Shown one piece after another: positions 8,120 to 15,542 of a stretch of 37,064 nucleotides of DNA. The position numbers and the translations under genes are program-made. This stretch comes from an uncultured Collinsella sp. (GTDB lineage: Bacteria; Actinomycetota; Coriobacteriia; Coriobacteriales; Coriobacteriaceae). The notes under the pieces were generated by a model. That model was not told where the DNA came from. It did not search any database and saw only the letters and a list, made by a program, of their open reading frames with translations. The number at the start of each line of letters is the position of its first letter. The first letter of the stretch is position 1. The DNA lies in NCBI GenBank assembly GCA_959600835.1, contig CAUGNQ010000018.1, forward strand, positions 1 through 37,064, in the 5' to 3' direction.

Positions 8120-8437
8120 ATGGGTGTGCGCACCGCAAATGTTCAGGATGGAAACATCGGCGAGACGCTGACGGGGCTAGCCGAGGTGATTCATGGCCGT
8201 CGCGACGCGTCGCCGCAGGAGAGCTATACCGCGCGTCTGTTGACCGACGTCGAGGACGAGCTGCTCAAGAAGCTTGCCGAGGAGGCGAGCGAGGTCATCA
8301 TGGCCTGCAAGGATAACGACCATGACCACATCCGCTACGAGGCTGGCGACCTGATCTACCACTTGCTCGTGACGCTCGAGCGCTACGGCATCACCCTCGA
8401 CGAGCTTGCCGGCGAACTCAACGCCCGTCGCCACTAG
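8120..8437 (+). CDS. hisE: Phosphoribosyl-ATP pyrophosphatase
   Basis: Removes pyrophosphate from phosphoribosyl-ATP, the second pathway step. It has 105 residues in the MazG-like all-alpha fold. The metal-binding helices show EEASEVIMACKDND and YEAGDLIYHLLV. A GAAAGGA site lies 7-8 nt before the ATG, after a 46-nt gap from hisI. It is the last gene of the operon. Its stop codon TAG (8435-8437) is the first part of a hairpin element that fills the space to the convergent PHP gene. Confidence 0.94.
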   Translation: MGVRTANVQDGNIGETLTGLAEVIHGRRDASPQESYTARLLTDVEDELLKKLAEEASEVIMACKDNDHDHIRYEAGDLIYHLLVTLERYGITLDELAGELNARRH

Positions 8438-8463
8438 TCGTTTAAGAACGTCCCCAACGACTA
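8435..8463 (-). repeat. GGGGAC-loop hairpin element, copy 2 (end of his operon)
   Basis: TAGTCGTT at 8435-8442 pairs perfectly with 8456-8463. Read on the - strand the 13-nt loop is GGGGACGTTCTTA, identical to the loop of the copy at 26373-26399. It overlaps the hisE stop codon and ends 3 nt before the PHP phosphatase gene, so it lies exactly between two convergent genes. It lacks a U-tract on either side, so termination is not assured. Confidence 0.75.
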
Positions 8464-8466
8464 ATC

Positions 8467-9378
8467 TTAGGCGAGGGGCGTGGGTTGCCATTCTCCGGTG
8501 GGGTGGGGGATGTCGAAGGTTCGATAACCGCAGTCGTAGGCGTGGGCTTGTGCCTCGCGGATGTTCCAGCAGATGTCGCAGGCGCGGTGCGCGTCCGAGC
8601 CAAAAGTAATCGGCACCTCGGCATGGGCAAAGCGACGCAAAAGCCCGGCCGCGGGGTAGTAATCGTCGAGCCCCTTGCGCGGCGCGGCGGTCGAGACCTC
8701 AACGCGGCGGCCCGTGTCGTGTGCACACTCTGCCATCTGCTTCCAGAGCGGCGCGGGGTCAAAATCGGGCGCAAACCCCTCCTTCGAAAAGCGCATGACC
8801 AGGTCGGGGTGGGCCATCACGTCAAAGTTGAGCGGGCTTTCGCAAGCACGGCACCAGTCGTCGACGTAGCGCTCCCACACGCCGCGCACGCCTAAGTTTT
8901 CCCAAACGTGCAGGTTGGTGTCGTCGTCGATCCAGCCGCAGCGTGAGTCGGGCGTATCGGGGCGCGCGACGTTTCCCGTTCCCGCCGTACCCGCGGCACC
9001 TGCCATGATATCGCCGGGGTCGCCAATCCAGTGCACGCTGCCCAAGCGCACCACGGCGCCCTGGGACCAGCGCTCTACCAAGGGCTCGCAGCCTTCGTAC
9101 CAATCGCATTCAAAACCGTAGATAAAGGTGAGCTCCGGCGCAATCTGCGCGGCGAGTTTGCGGGCGTCCTCAAAGGCCAGACGATGTGCCGGCAAGTCGC
9201 CCTCGACAACCTGCACCTCGCAGTTGGCGTCCATACTGGCGGGCAGGGTGAGGTGGTCGGTCGAGACCATAACGCGGCAGCCGGCGGCGGCAGCAGCGCG
9301 GACGTTGTCCTCAAACGAGGCATGGCCGTCCGAAAACGAGGTATGAGTATGGCAATCGACCAGCGGGCAGGCGGGCAT
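8467..9378 (-). CDS. hisK: PHP-family histidinol-phosphatase
   Basis: Predicted to hydrolyse L-histidinol phosphate to L-histidinol, the step otherwise missing from the adjacent operon. It has 303 residues with the PHP metal motifs in order: CHTHTSFSDG near the N-terminus, STDHL, GFECDWYEG, GSVHWIGD, DVMAHPDLVM, and TFGSDAHRACDI near the C-terminus. These supply the trinuclear metal site. AAAGGAG precedes the ATG. It converges with hisE with only the hairpin element between them. Other PHP hydrolases share the motifs, so the substrate is inferred from context and overall likeness to the HisK/HisJ type. Confidence 0.85.
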   Translation of the reverse strand: MPACPLVDCHTHTSFSDGHASFEDNVRAAAAAGCRVMVSTDHLTLPASMDANCEVQVVEGDLPAHRLAFEDARKLAAQIAPELTFIYGFECDWYEGCEPLVERWSQGAVVRLGSVHWIGDPGDIMAGAAGTAGTGNVARPDTPDSRCGWIDDDTNLHVWENLGVRGVWERYVDDWCRACESPLNFDVMAHPDLVMRFSKEGFAPDFDPAPLWKQMAECAHDTGRRVEVSTAAPRKGLDDYYPAAGLLRRFAHAEVPITFGSDAHRACDICWNIREAQAHAYDCGYRTFDIPHPTGEWQPTPLA

Positions 9379-9498
9379 GGCGACTCCTTTGCATTTGGTG
9401 AATCCGCTCCATTCTAATGGCGCAGCCTCGGCGCGTCGTGCGCGCGGGGTGCCGAAATCGATCGGAAAGGGTGCGCGGTGCGGCCTCGCTTGCTCTCA

Positions 9499-9563
9499 AA
9501 ACGTGTACGTCAGCCTCCAAAACCGACAAAAAATGACATGTTTGGAGGCTGACGTACACGTTT
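9499..9563. repeat. Perfect 23-bp inverted repeat
   Basis: Arm 9499-9521 is the exact reverse complement of 9541-9563, with a 19-nt AT-rich loop. The arms carry ACGTGTACGTCAGCC. It lies in the 291-nt space between the divergent PHP phosphatase and LarC-like genes, about 120 nt from the first and 107 nt from the second. No T-run follows. It could be a dispersed intergenic element or a regulatory structure. Nothing else in the window matches its arms. Confidence 0.8.
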
Positions 9564-9669
9564 GGATAGGGGCGAGGGCGGCGACGGACGAAAGTCACGC
9601 CTGTGCCACGTCCGATGTGCTAGCGTTTGGGTGAATAAAACGAGCCCGTGCGGAAAGGATCCGGACCGT

Positions 9670-10155
9670 ATGCAACGTGGAAGTACATCTCCGCTGTCCC
9701 GCGAGACCGATGCGCCCGAAACCATCGTCAAGCTGGAGTGCGACATCGACGATGCGTCGCCCGAGGTGCTCGCCTACGCCGCTGACCGCCTGCGCGAGGC
9801 CGGCGCCCGCGAGGTGCACTGGCTACCCCTTTACTGCAAAAAGGGCCGCCCCGGATGGCAGCTGCAGGTGATCTGCTCGCACGAGGATATTGAGCGCCTG
9901 CAGACGATTATCTTTTTGGAGACCACGACCAACGGCATTCGTCGCCAGGTGATGGAACGCGTTTGCCTGCCGCGCCGATTCGAGCAGGTGATAACGCCTT
10001 GGGGCGAGGTATCTGTTAAGGTGGCGACCCTGCCCGACGGTAGTGAGCGCGCGGCTCCCGAGTACGAGGACTGCGCCCGCCTTGCCCGCGAACATGGCGT
10101 GCCGCTCCAACGCGTGATGCAGGCGGCTCAGAGCGCGGCGCTGCGATTCGAGTAA
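9670..10155 (+). CDS. larC: Stand-alone LarC C-terminal domain protein (nickel-insertion family, DUF111)
   Basis: The 161-residue protein matches the C-terminal half of LarC, the CTP-dependent cyclometallase that inserts nickel into the pincer cofactor of lactate racemase. Family-type segments are KLECDIDDASPEVLAY near residues 20-35, then TNGIRRQVMERVCLPR, TPWGEVSVKVA and PEYEDCARLAREHGVPLQ. Full LarC is about 400 residues and in Lactobacillus is made by frameshifting between larC1 and larC2. Here no larC1-like frame lies upstream, and no larA, larB or larE is nearby. I chose ATG 9670 because GGAAAGGA lies 11 nt before it; longer forms would run into the inverted repeat. Family is fairly sure, function uncertain. 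Confidence 0.75.
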   Translation: MQRGSTSPLSRETDAPETIVKLECDIDDASPEVLAYAADRLREAGAREVHWLPLYCKKGRPGWQLQVICSHEDIERLQTIIFLETTTNGIRRQVMERVCLPRRFEQVITPWGEVSVKVATLPDGSERAAPEYEDCARLAREHGVPLQRVMQAAQSAALRFE

Positions 10156-10228
10156 CACGGTAGATGGGCTCCATATCCGCTAGACCCCGTATTCAGCCCC
10201 TATCAACCCCACTCCGAAAGGACTCCCC

Positions 10229-10777
10229 ATGAAATACCTCATCGCTTCCGACATTCACGGCTCGGCATACTGGACCGAGCGTCTGGTCGCCGCCATCGAA
10301 TCCGAGCAGCCCGACCGCATCGTGCTGCTGGGCGACCTGCTCTACCACGGCCCGCGCAACGACCTGCCGCGCGACTACGCCCCCAAGCGTGTGATTCCGC
10401 TGCTCAACGCCCTGGCCGACCGCATCATCGCCGTCCGCGGCAACTGCGACGCCGAAGTCGACCAGATGGTCCTCGACTTCCCCGTCATGGCCGACTACGC
10501 CACCCTGTTTGACGGGACCGGCCGCGAGCTGTTCCTGACGCACGGCCACGTTTTTGGCGCCGGCATGCACAACAGCGTCGATCACGCGCCCGCGCTGCCC
10601 GAGGGCTCCGCGCTCGTCTACGGCCACACGCACATCAAGGTCAACGAGGAAAGCGTCGCCCACCCGGGCCTGTGGCTCTTCAACCCCGGCAGCGTGAGCA
10701 TCCCCAAGGACGGCACGCACAGCTACGGCATCTACGAGGGCGGCACGTTCCGCCATGTGATCATGGAGGAGGACTAA
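10229..10777 (+). CDS. yfcE: YfcE-like metallophosphoesterase
   Basis: A 182-residue calcineurin-like phosphodiesterase of the YfcE/MJ0936 type, which hydrolyses model phosphodiesters with two metal ions; the natural substrate is unknown. Motifs in order are SDIHG, LGDLLYHGPRND, VRGNCDAEVD, THGHVFG, YGHTHI and the terminal NPGSVSIPKDG. AAAGGA lies 7 nt before the ATG. It ends 2 nt before mazG, so the pair is probably cotranscribed. Confidence 0.9.
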   Translation: MKYLIASDIHGSAYWTERLVAAIESEQPDRIVLLGDLLYHGPRNDLPRDYAPKRVIPLLNALADRIIAVRGNCDAEVDQMVLDFPVMADYATLFDGTGRELFLTHGHVFGAGMHNSVDHAPALPEGSALVYGHTHIKVNEESVAHPGLWLFNPGSVSIPKDGTHSYGIYEGGTFRHVIMEED

Positions 10778-10779
10778 CC

Positions 10780-11640
10780 ATGGCCGAGCACATGGCTCAG
10801 CAAAATACCGAGGGTTCGCGTGACCTGTCCACGCTGGTCGATGCGTCGGCTGAGCTGCAGCATCTGGTGCAGACCGTCTGGCGCCTGCGTCAGCCCGATG
10901 GCTGCCCGTGGGACCGCGAGCAGACGCATCAGAGCATTGGCAAGAACATGATCGAGGAAGCCTATGAGGCGCTCGACTGCATCGAGGCCGATGATGCGGC
11001 ACACCTGCGCGAGGAGCTGGGCGATGTGCTCATGCAGGTGGTGCTGCATGCGCAGATTGCGGCGGATGCCGGTGAGTTTACGCTTGCCGATGTGGCGCGC
11101 GATATCGACGCCAAGCTCATCCGTCGTCACCCGCACGTGTTTGGCGATGCGGATGCCGAGAGCTCCGACGAGGTGCTCAAGATTTGGGACGAGGTCAAGC
11201 TTGCCGAGAAGGCCGCCAAAGACCAGGCCGTGGCGGCAGGCGAGACTGCGCCCGAGGGTCTGCTCGACGGCGTGCCCACGCACCTGCCGGCGCTGATGCA
11301 GGCTCAGAAGGTGTCGCGCAAGGCGGCTGCCGTGGGCTTTGAGTGGGAGACGGTCCAGGACGTGTGGGACGAGGTCGCTGAGGAGCGTGCCGAGTTTGAG
11401 GCCGAGGCTCCCGGCTCGCCCGAGCGCGAGATGGAGTTTGGCGACCTGCTCTTTGCCCTGGTCAACGTTGCGCGCAAGGAGGGAATCGACGCCGAGAGCG
11501 CCCTGCGTGCCAGCACGGCAAAGTTCCGCCGCCGCTGGGCCGCGATGGAGCAGATGGCGGCCGACGCCCACGTGGATCTGGCCGAGCTTTCGACCCACGG
11601 CCTCAATGACCTCTGGGATGCCGCAAAGGCAGAGGAGTAA
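10780..11640 (+). CDS. mazG: Nucleoside triphosphate pyrophosphohydrolase MazG
   Basis: Hydrolyses NTPs and dNTPs to the monophosphate and pyrophosphate, a housecleaning activity also linked to lowering ppGpp under starvation. It has 286 residues with two MazG domains. The first opens LQHLVQTVWRLRQPDGCPWD, with metal-binding EEAYEALDCIE and LREELGDVLMQVVLHAQIA. The second has EFGDLLFALVNVAR near residues 220-233. I start at ATG 10780, after GGAGGA at the end of the preceding gene; an in-frame ATG at 10672 lies well inside that gene. A terminator follows at 11647. Confidence 0.93.
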   Translation: MAEHMAQQNTEGSRDLSTLVDASAELQHLVQTVWRLRQPDGCPWDREQTHQSIGKNMIEEAYEALDCIEADDAAHLREELGDVLMQVVLHAQIAADAGEFTLADVARDIDAKLIRRHPHVFGDADAESSDEVLKIWDEVKLAEKAAKDQAVAAGETAPEGLLDGVPTHLPALMQAQKVSRKAAAVGFEWETVQDVWDEVAEERAEFEAEAPGSPEREMEFGDLLFALVNVARKEGIDAESALRASTAKFRRRWAAMEQMAADAHVDLAELSTHGLNDLWDAAKAEE

Positions 11641-11646
11641 GACTGC

Positions 11647-11688
11647 GGGGGCGACGGGACGGACTTTCTCATCGCCCCCATTATTTTT
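11647..11688 (+). terminator. Rho-independent terminator after mazG
   Basis: GGGGGCGA (11647-11654) pairs with TCGCCCCC (11672-11679) across a 17-nt loop, followed by ATTATTTTT. It separates the yfcE-mazG pair from the enolase gene. Confidence 0.75.
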
Positions 11689-11696
11689 CAAAAAGA

Positions 11697-11726
11697 TTGT
11701 ATCCCTTGGCTAACTTAGGGCATAAT
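11697..11726 (+). promoter_or_regulatory. Candidate sigma-70 promoter of enolase
   Basis: TTGTAT (11697-11702) and CATAAT (11721-11726) are spaced by 18 nt, just after the mazG terminator and about 100 nt before the enolase start. The boxes are four and five matches to consensus. The long leader that follows holds no clear structure. Confidence 0.45.
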
Positions 11727-11825
11727 GCAAAAAGTGCGATAAGGCTAACTTACAGAGGCGCACCGACGGTGCGCGGTCAGCCGGTCGCTTGCATCCACTA
11801 CGTTTCCAAGTGAGAGGGAGACAAC

Positions 11826-13115
11826 ATGAGCGATATTTTGGACGTCTACGGTCGCGAGGTGCTCGACAGCCGCGGCAATCCCACCGTCGAGGTCGAGGTC
11901 GTGCTCGAGGACGGCAGCTTTGGCCGCGCAATGGTGCCTTCGGGTGCTTCGACCGGCGCCTTTGAGGCCTGCGAGCTGCGCGATGGCGACAAGGGCCGCT
12001 ACCTGGGCAAGGGCGTTTCGCAGGCCGTCGAGCACGTCAACAACGAGTGCGCTAACGCCGTCGTGGGCCTCGATGCTTTCGACCAGCGCGCCGTCGATGC
12101 CGCGCTGGTCGCCGCGGACGGTACCCCCAACAAGACCAAGCTCGGTGCCAACGCCATTCTGGGCGTGTCGCTGGCCGTTGCCCGCGCCGCTGCCGAGTCG
12201 GCGGGTCTTTCGCTGTACCAGTATCTGGGTGGCGTCAACGCCCACCTGCTGCCCACACCTATGATGAACATTCTCAACGGCGGCGTGCATGCCGACAATA
12301 ACGTCGACTTCCAGGAGTTCATGATCATGCCGGTGGGCGCCCCGAGCTTTGCCGAGGGCCTGCGTTGGTGCGCCGAGGTCTACCACACCCTCAAGGGCGT
12401 GCTGCACGAGGCCGGCCTGGGCGGCGGCGTGGGCGACGAGGGCGGCTTTGCGCCCAACCTTAAGACCAATGCCGAGCCGTTCGAGTACATTACCAAGGCC
12501 GTCGAGAAGGCTGGCTTTAAGCCCGGCGTCGACTTCATGTACGCCATGGACCCGGCCTCGACCGAGTTCTACAACGCCGAGACCGGCATGTACGAGCTCA
12601 AGGGCGAGGGCGTGGAGTACACGAGTGCCCAGATGGTTGATTACTGGGAGAAGCTCGTCGACACCTATCCCATCATCTCCATCGAGGACGGCATGGCCGA
12701 GGAGGACTGGGACGGCTGGGTTGAGCTCACCCGTCGCATTGGCAACAAGGTGCAGCTGGTGGGCGACGACCTGTTCGTCACCAACACCGAGCGCCTTAAG
12801 AAGGGCATCGAGCTGGGTGCCGCCAACGCGATCCTGGTCAAGGTCAACCAGATCGGCACGCTCACCGAGTCGCTCGAGGCCATCGAGACCGCCAAGGAGG
12901 CCGGCTATGCTTGCATCGTGAGCCACCGCTCCGGCGAGACTGAGGACTCCACGATTGCCGACCTGGTCGTGGGCGTCAACGCCGGCCAGATCAAGTCGGG
13001 CGCCCCGTGCCGCAGCGACCGTATCGCCAAGTACAACCAGCTCATCCGCATCGAGGACGAGCTCGAGGGCAGCGCGCGCTACGCCGGCAAGGCCGCGTTC
13101 TACAACATTCGCTAA
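11826..13115 (+). CDS. eno: Enolase
   Basis: Glycolytic enzyme interconverting 2-phosphoglycerate and phosphoenolpyruvate, magnesium-dependent and octameric or dimeric in bacteria. Its 429 residues match the family length. Motifs include SRGNPTVEVEV, the loop PSGASTGAFEA, GDEGGFAPN, SIEDGMAEEDWDGW, LVGDDLFVTN and SHRSGETED, which include the metal-binding acidic residues and the active-site lysine and histidine regions. AGAGGGAGA precedes the ATG. It has its own promoter region and a strong terminator, so it is probably monocistronic. Confidence 0.97.
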   Translation: MSDILDVYGREVLDSRGNPTVEVEVVLEDGSFGRAMVPSGASTGAFEACELRDGDKGRYLGKGVSQAVEHVNNECANAVVGLDAFDQRAVDAALVAADGTPNKTKLGANAILGVSLAVARAAAESAGLSLYQYLGGVNAHLLPTPMMNILNGGVHADNNVDFQEFMIMPVGAPSFAEGLRWCAEVYHTLKGVLHEAGLGGGVGDEGGFAPNLKTNAEPFEYITKAVEKAGFKPGVDFMYAMDPASTEFYNAETGMYELKGEGVEYTSAQMVDYWEKLVDTYPIISIEDGMAEEDWDGWVELTRRIGNKVQLVGDDLFVTNTERLKKGIELGAANAILVKVNQIGTLTESLEAIETAKEAGYACIVSHRSGETEDSTIADLVVGVNAGQIKSGAPCRSDRIAKYNQLIRIEDELEGSARYAGKAAFYNIR

Positions 13116-13187
13116 ACGGGCGAATTTGGCGAGGGAGAGGCTGATTCGGTTCCGCCCCGCCTTGGCTGGACGCCGCAAAGCGCTGGG

Positions 13188-13219
13188 GGCGCTGGGCCAT
13201 ATGGCTCAGCGCCTTTTTT
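13188..13219 (+). terminator. Strong terminator after enolase
   Basis: GGCGCTGGGCC (13188-13198) pairs with 13203-13213 around ATAT, with one mismatch, followed by six T residues. It closes the enolase transcription unit. Confidence 0.85.
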
Positions 13220-13310
13220 ATGTCGAGCAAAGGCCGCCGAAGGCGTTGCGTGTGCTCGTGCTATAACTAGAATACTTAGCGCAAACAAACCTCAACCGCA
13301 CAAGGCGCAC

Positions 13311-14069
13311 ATGGATCAGATTTACGACAACAGGTACTATTCCGCCGGTTCGCGTGAGCCGTCGCCTCGCCGTGCCCGCACGGTGCAGCTCGGTGGGTCC
13401 GCCTACGTCGGTGCCGACCGCTCCGCGCAGCGCCCGACAAGTACCTCGCGCCCCAATGCTCAATCGAATACTTCGGCAGATGGACCGGTGCGCCCGGCAC
13501 GTTCGTCGCATGCATCGCGTCCCTCGACTCAGGCACACGACAAATCGAGCAGGCCCTCGAACCGTTTTTCGAGCTCGGACTTTATGCGCTACGCCAACGA
13601 CAATGCGGTGGTCAAGGCAATCTATGACTTTACGCATGGCTCTCTGCGTCCGCTGTTTATCGGTATCGTGGTGACTCTGGCGCTCGTGAGCCTGTATTTC
13701 CCCGTGCGCGACCTGTACGTTGCAAAACGCTCGAACGACATCTTGGCCAAGCAGGTCGAGATTCGCGAGCAATACAGAGACGAGATGAAAAAAGACACTG
13801 ACAAGTGGCTCTCGGAAGAGGGCATTAAGGATCGGGCACGGGAACTGGGCATGGTGATGCCCGGCGAAAAGAGGATTGAAGTACAGGGTCTGGATGAGGA
13901 TTCGGATTCGTCGTCGAGCAAAAAGTCCTCAAACGCCAAGAAGGCCAGCGAAGTGGCCAAAGAGATCGAAGAGGTCGGCAAGGACGTGCCGTGGTACATT
14001 CAGACGCTCGACATGCTGTTTGGGTTTAGCGGCGTCGAAGGCCAGACGGTCGCGTCCAGCGGCGAGTAG
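13311..14069 (+). CDS. DivIC/FtsB-like septum formation initiator, membrane protein
   Basis: A 252-residue single-span membrane protein. Residues 1 to about 110 are a disordered, Ser/Arg/Pro-rich cytoplasmic tail. A transmembrane helix lies near 113-133 (SLRPLFIGIVVTLALVSLYF). A short coiled coil (about 138-165, SNDILAKQVEIREQY) and GIKDRARELGMVMPGEKRIEV follow. The last motif is typical of the DivIC/FtsB/FtsL division family, which binds FtsL and FtsQ/DivIB at the septum. A Ser/Lys-rich C-terminal tail extends beyond it. The start has a weak ribosome site. The Ppx gene follows 20 nt later, a neighbour pairing also seen in other Actinobacteria. Confidence 0.8.
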   Translation: MDQIYDNRYYSAGSREPSPRRARTVQLGGSAYVGADRSAQRPTSTSRPNAQSNTSADGPVRPARSSHASRPSTQAHDKSSRPSNRFSSSDFMRYANDNAVVKAIYDFTHGSLRPLFIGIVVTLALVSLYFPVRDLYVAKRSNDILAKQVEIREQYRDEMKKDTDKWLSEEGIKDRARELGMVMPGEKRIEVQGLDEDSDSSSSKKSSNAKKASEVAKEIEEVGKDVPWYIQTLDMLFGFSGVEGQTVASSGE

Positions 14070-14089
14070 CGCCCAGAGGGGAGCCCGCA

Positions 14090-15091
14090 ATGACAAATTG
14101 CAAACGATATAAGGTGGCCGCGATCGACTTGGGAACGGTGTCGTCGCGACTAGTGCTAGCGCAGGTCGAGGGCGGGGCGATCGTGGAATCGTCCAAGCAT
14201 ACCGAGATCACCGACTTGGGCGAGGGCGTGGACGCGACGGGGCGCTTTTGCGAGGCGGCCGTTGAGCGCGTGCTCGCTGCGTGCCACATGTTTGTGGACG
14301 AAGCCCGTGCCTTTGGGGCCGCGTGCATCTGCACCACGTGCACGAGTGCTGCGCGTGATGCGTCCAACGCCGCACTGCTGCTGGACGGCCTGCGCGATCT
14401 GGGGCTCGAACCGCAGGTGATTCCGGGCGAGGTCGAGGCGCGCCTGACGTTTTTTGGCGTGGCGCACGACTTTGCAGGCGAGCGCATCATCGTCGCCGAT
14501 TCGGGTGGCGGATCCACGGAGCTCGCGACGGGCGTCTATGCGCCTGAGCGCGGGGTCTTTGCGCTGGAGGGAACGCGCTCACTGGACATCGGTTGCCGCC
14601 GCGTGACGGAGCGGTTTTTCTCTGCACTGCCGCCGTCGACGAACGAGCTTGCGGCTGCCGCCGCGTGGGCAGGCGAGCAGTTCTCCGCCTATTTTGAGGG
14701 CCTGCCCAGCGACTTTGAGCGCGCCGAGCGCCTCGTTGCGGTGGGCGGTACCGTCACCACGCTCGTGGCGCTGGTCCACGAACTGGAGCCGTACGACTCG
14801 AACTTTGTGCACCTGCGCGAGCTTACGATGGAGCAGATCTCGGCCGCCATCGATCGTATGTCTACGCTGGATGTGGAGGGTATCGCCGCGCTACCGGGTG
14901 TACAGCCCAAACGCGCGGGCGTGATTCTGGCCGGCGCCGTGGTGATTCGCGAGCTCATGCGAGCCGGCGGCTACAAGACGCTCACCGTAAGTGAGAACAG
15001 CCTCCTCGCCGGTATGGCTGCCACTATCAACGAGACTCTCGACGGTGCCATTCCCACCATCGCCTGGACCCCCGCTCTCAGCACCCTTTAA
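14090..15091 (+). CDS. ppx: Ppx/GppA family phosphatase
   Basis: Exopolyphosphatase or guanosine pentaphosphate phosphohydrolase of the ASKHA fold. It has 333 residues. Visible motifs are AAIDLGTVSSRLVLAQVE (phosphate 1 loop), IPGEVEARLTFFGV with the catalytic glutamate, IVADSGGGSTELATG (phosphate 2 loop), LDIGCRRVTERF and VAVGGTVTTLVAL. It is the short form without the C-terminal HD-like domain of E. coli Ppx. An AGAGGGGAG site precedes the ATG. It is probably cotranscribed with the division gene. A large hairpin starts just after the stop codon. Polyphosphate versus pppGpp preference cannot be told from sequence. Confidence 0.88.
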   Translation: MTNCKRYKVAAIDLGTVSSRLVLAQVEGGAIVESSKHTEITDLGEGVDATGRFCEAAVERVLAACHMFVDEARAFGAACICTTCTSAARDASNAALLLDGLRDLGLEPQVIPGEVEARLTFFGVAHDFAGERIIVADSGGGSTELATGVYAPERGVFALEGTRSLDIGCRRVTERFFSALPPSTNELAAAAAWAGEQFSAYFEGLPSDFERAERLVAVGGTVTTLVALVHELEPYDSNFVHLRELTMEQISAAIDRMSTLDVEGIAALPGVQPKRAGVILAGAVVIRELMRAGGYKTLTVSENSLLAGMAATINETLDGAIPTIAWTPALSTL

Positions 15092-15092
15092 A

Positions 15093-15163
15093 TAAGTTGC
15101 GGTGAAATACGGACTAAAATCGCCCTTTCGGGCCCCAAACAGTCCCTATTCCACCGCAACTTA
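15093..15163. repeat. Long hairpin with nested stem after ppx
   Basis: Arm 15093-15115 pairs with 15141-15163 at 21 of 23 positions, the outer 12 perfectly (TAAGTTGCGGTG). The loop holds a second small hairpin, GCCC-TTTC-GGGC, at 15122-15133. It begins 2 nt after the ppx stop codon. It has no T-run outside the stem, so it may be a dispersed element rather than a simple terminator. Confidence 0.7.
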
Positions 15164-15181
15164 GAGGCTTGACGGCGTCCG

Positions 15182-15248
15182 AAAGAAACGAGCCCGCATC
15201 CCAAAGGGACACGGGCCCGTAAAAGCCAAATGGTAGGGGCGGTGGGAC
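15182..15248. repeat. Direct repeat copy A carrying the last bases of tRNA-Leu
   Basis: These 67 bp match 15378-15444 at 65 positions, offset exactly 196 nt. The repeat holds a terminator-like hairpin, a short spacer and the last 18 nt (as - strand) of the tRNA-Leu gene, stopping inside the T-arm. In this copy the tRNA is truncated at 15248 and unrelated GC-rich sequence follows. Confidence 0.85.
15231..15248 (-). pseudogene. tRNA-Leu 3'-end fragment
   Basis: This piece matches the acceptor strand, CCA end and part of the T-stem of the intact tRNA-Leu at 15427-15511. The rest of the tRNA is missing, so it cannot be functional. It is part of direct repeat copy A. Confidence 0.7.
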
Positions 15249-15377
15249 GTCCGCGCATTTGCTGCGCAAATACGCACCGGCTTCGGCCGCCTGTCGGCGC
15301 CCTCGCCGGCTCGCTACGGACGCTGCGCGTCCGCTTAACGCTCGCCCCCTCGCGGGTTCGAGTCCCACCGGCATCCA
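15249..15377. other. GC-rich spacer ending in a + strand tRNA-like 3' end
   Basis: Between the two direct repeats lie about 130 nt of GC-rich, hairpin-prone sequence with no reading frame of note. Its last 24 nt (15354-15377) read on the + strand like a T-arm and acceptor end: GGGTTCGAGTCCC, then ACCGGCATCCA. No matching 5' half (ATGCCGG) occurs upstream within tRNA distance, so I take it as a tRNA remnant or mimic rather than a gene. Confidence 0.5.
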
Positions 15378-15415
15378 AAAGAAACGAGCCCGCATCTCAA
15401 AGGGACACGGGCCCG
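15377..15415 (-). terminator. Terminator of tRNA-Leu (in direct repeat copy B)
   Basis: On the - strand CGGGCCCG (15415-15408) pairs with CGGGCTCG (15392-15385), with one G-U pair, followed by TTTCTTTT. The same structure is present in copy A at 15182-15219. The + strand also forms the stem but has only an A-rich tail. Confidence 0.65.
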
Positions 15416-15444
15416 TAAAAGCCATATGGTAGGGGCGGTGGGAC
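15378..15444. repeat. Direct repeat copy B, running into the intact tRNA-Leu
   Basis: Second copy of the 67-bp repeat (65 of 67 identical to 15182-15248). Here the tRNA part continues into the full tRNA-Leu gene, so this is probably the original and the other the duplicate. Confidence 0.85.
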
Positions 15445-15511
15445 TCGAACCCACAATCCTTGCGGCGAGAGATTTTAAGTCTCCTGCGTATGCCAATTCC
15501 GCCACGCCCCC
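15427..15511 (-). tRNA. tRNA-Leu (anticodon TAA)
   Basis: An 85-nt class II tRNA with a long variable arm. The acceptor stem GGGGGCG pairs with CGCCCCT (a G-T pair at the end), with discriminator A and an encoded CCA. The anticodon loop reads CTTAAAA with anticodon TAA, and the T-arm reads GTGGG-TTCGAGT-CCCAC. Upstream on the - strand TGCTAGACT resembles an extended -10 box. It lies downstream of, and on the same strand as, the gene at 15543-16166. Confidence 0.95.
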
Positions 15512-15542
15512 GTGAGACTAGAAGTCTAGCACAAGCCGTCCG

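Noticed and set aside
9562..9670. Programmed frameshift joining a LarC1 frame to the LarC C-terminal domain, as in Lactobacillus
   Set aside because: No LarC1-like frame precedes it, only the 23-bp inverted repeat and a divergent PHP gene.
11745..13178. 477-codon - strand frame opposite enolase
   Set aside because: Same high-GC shadow effect; no ribosome site or motifs.
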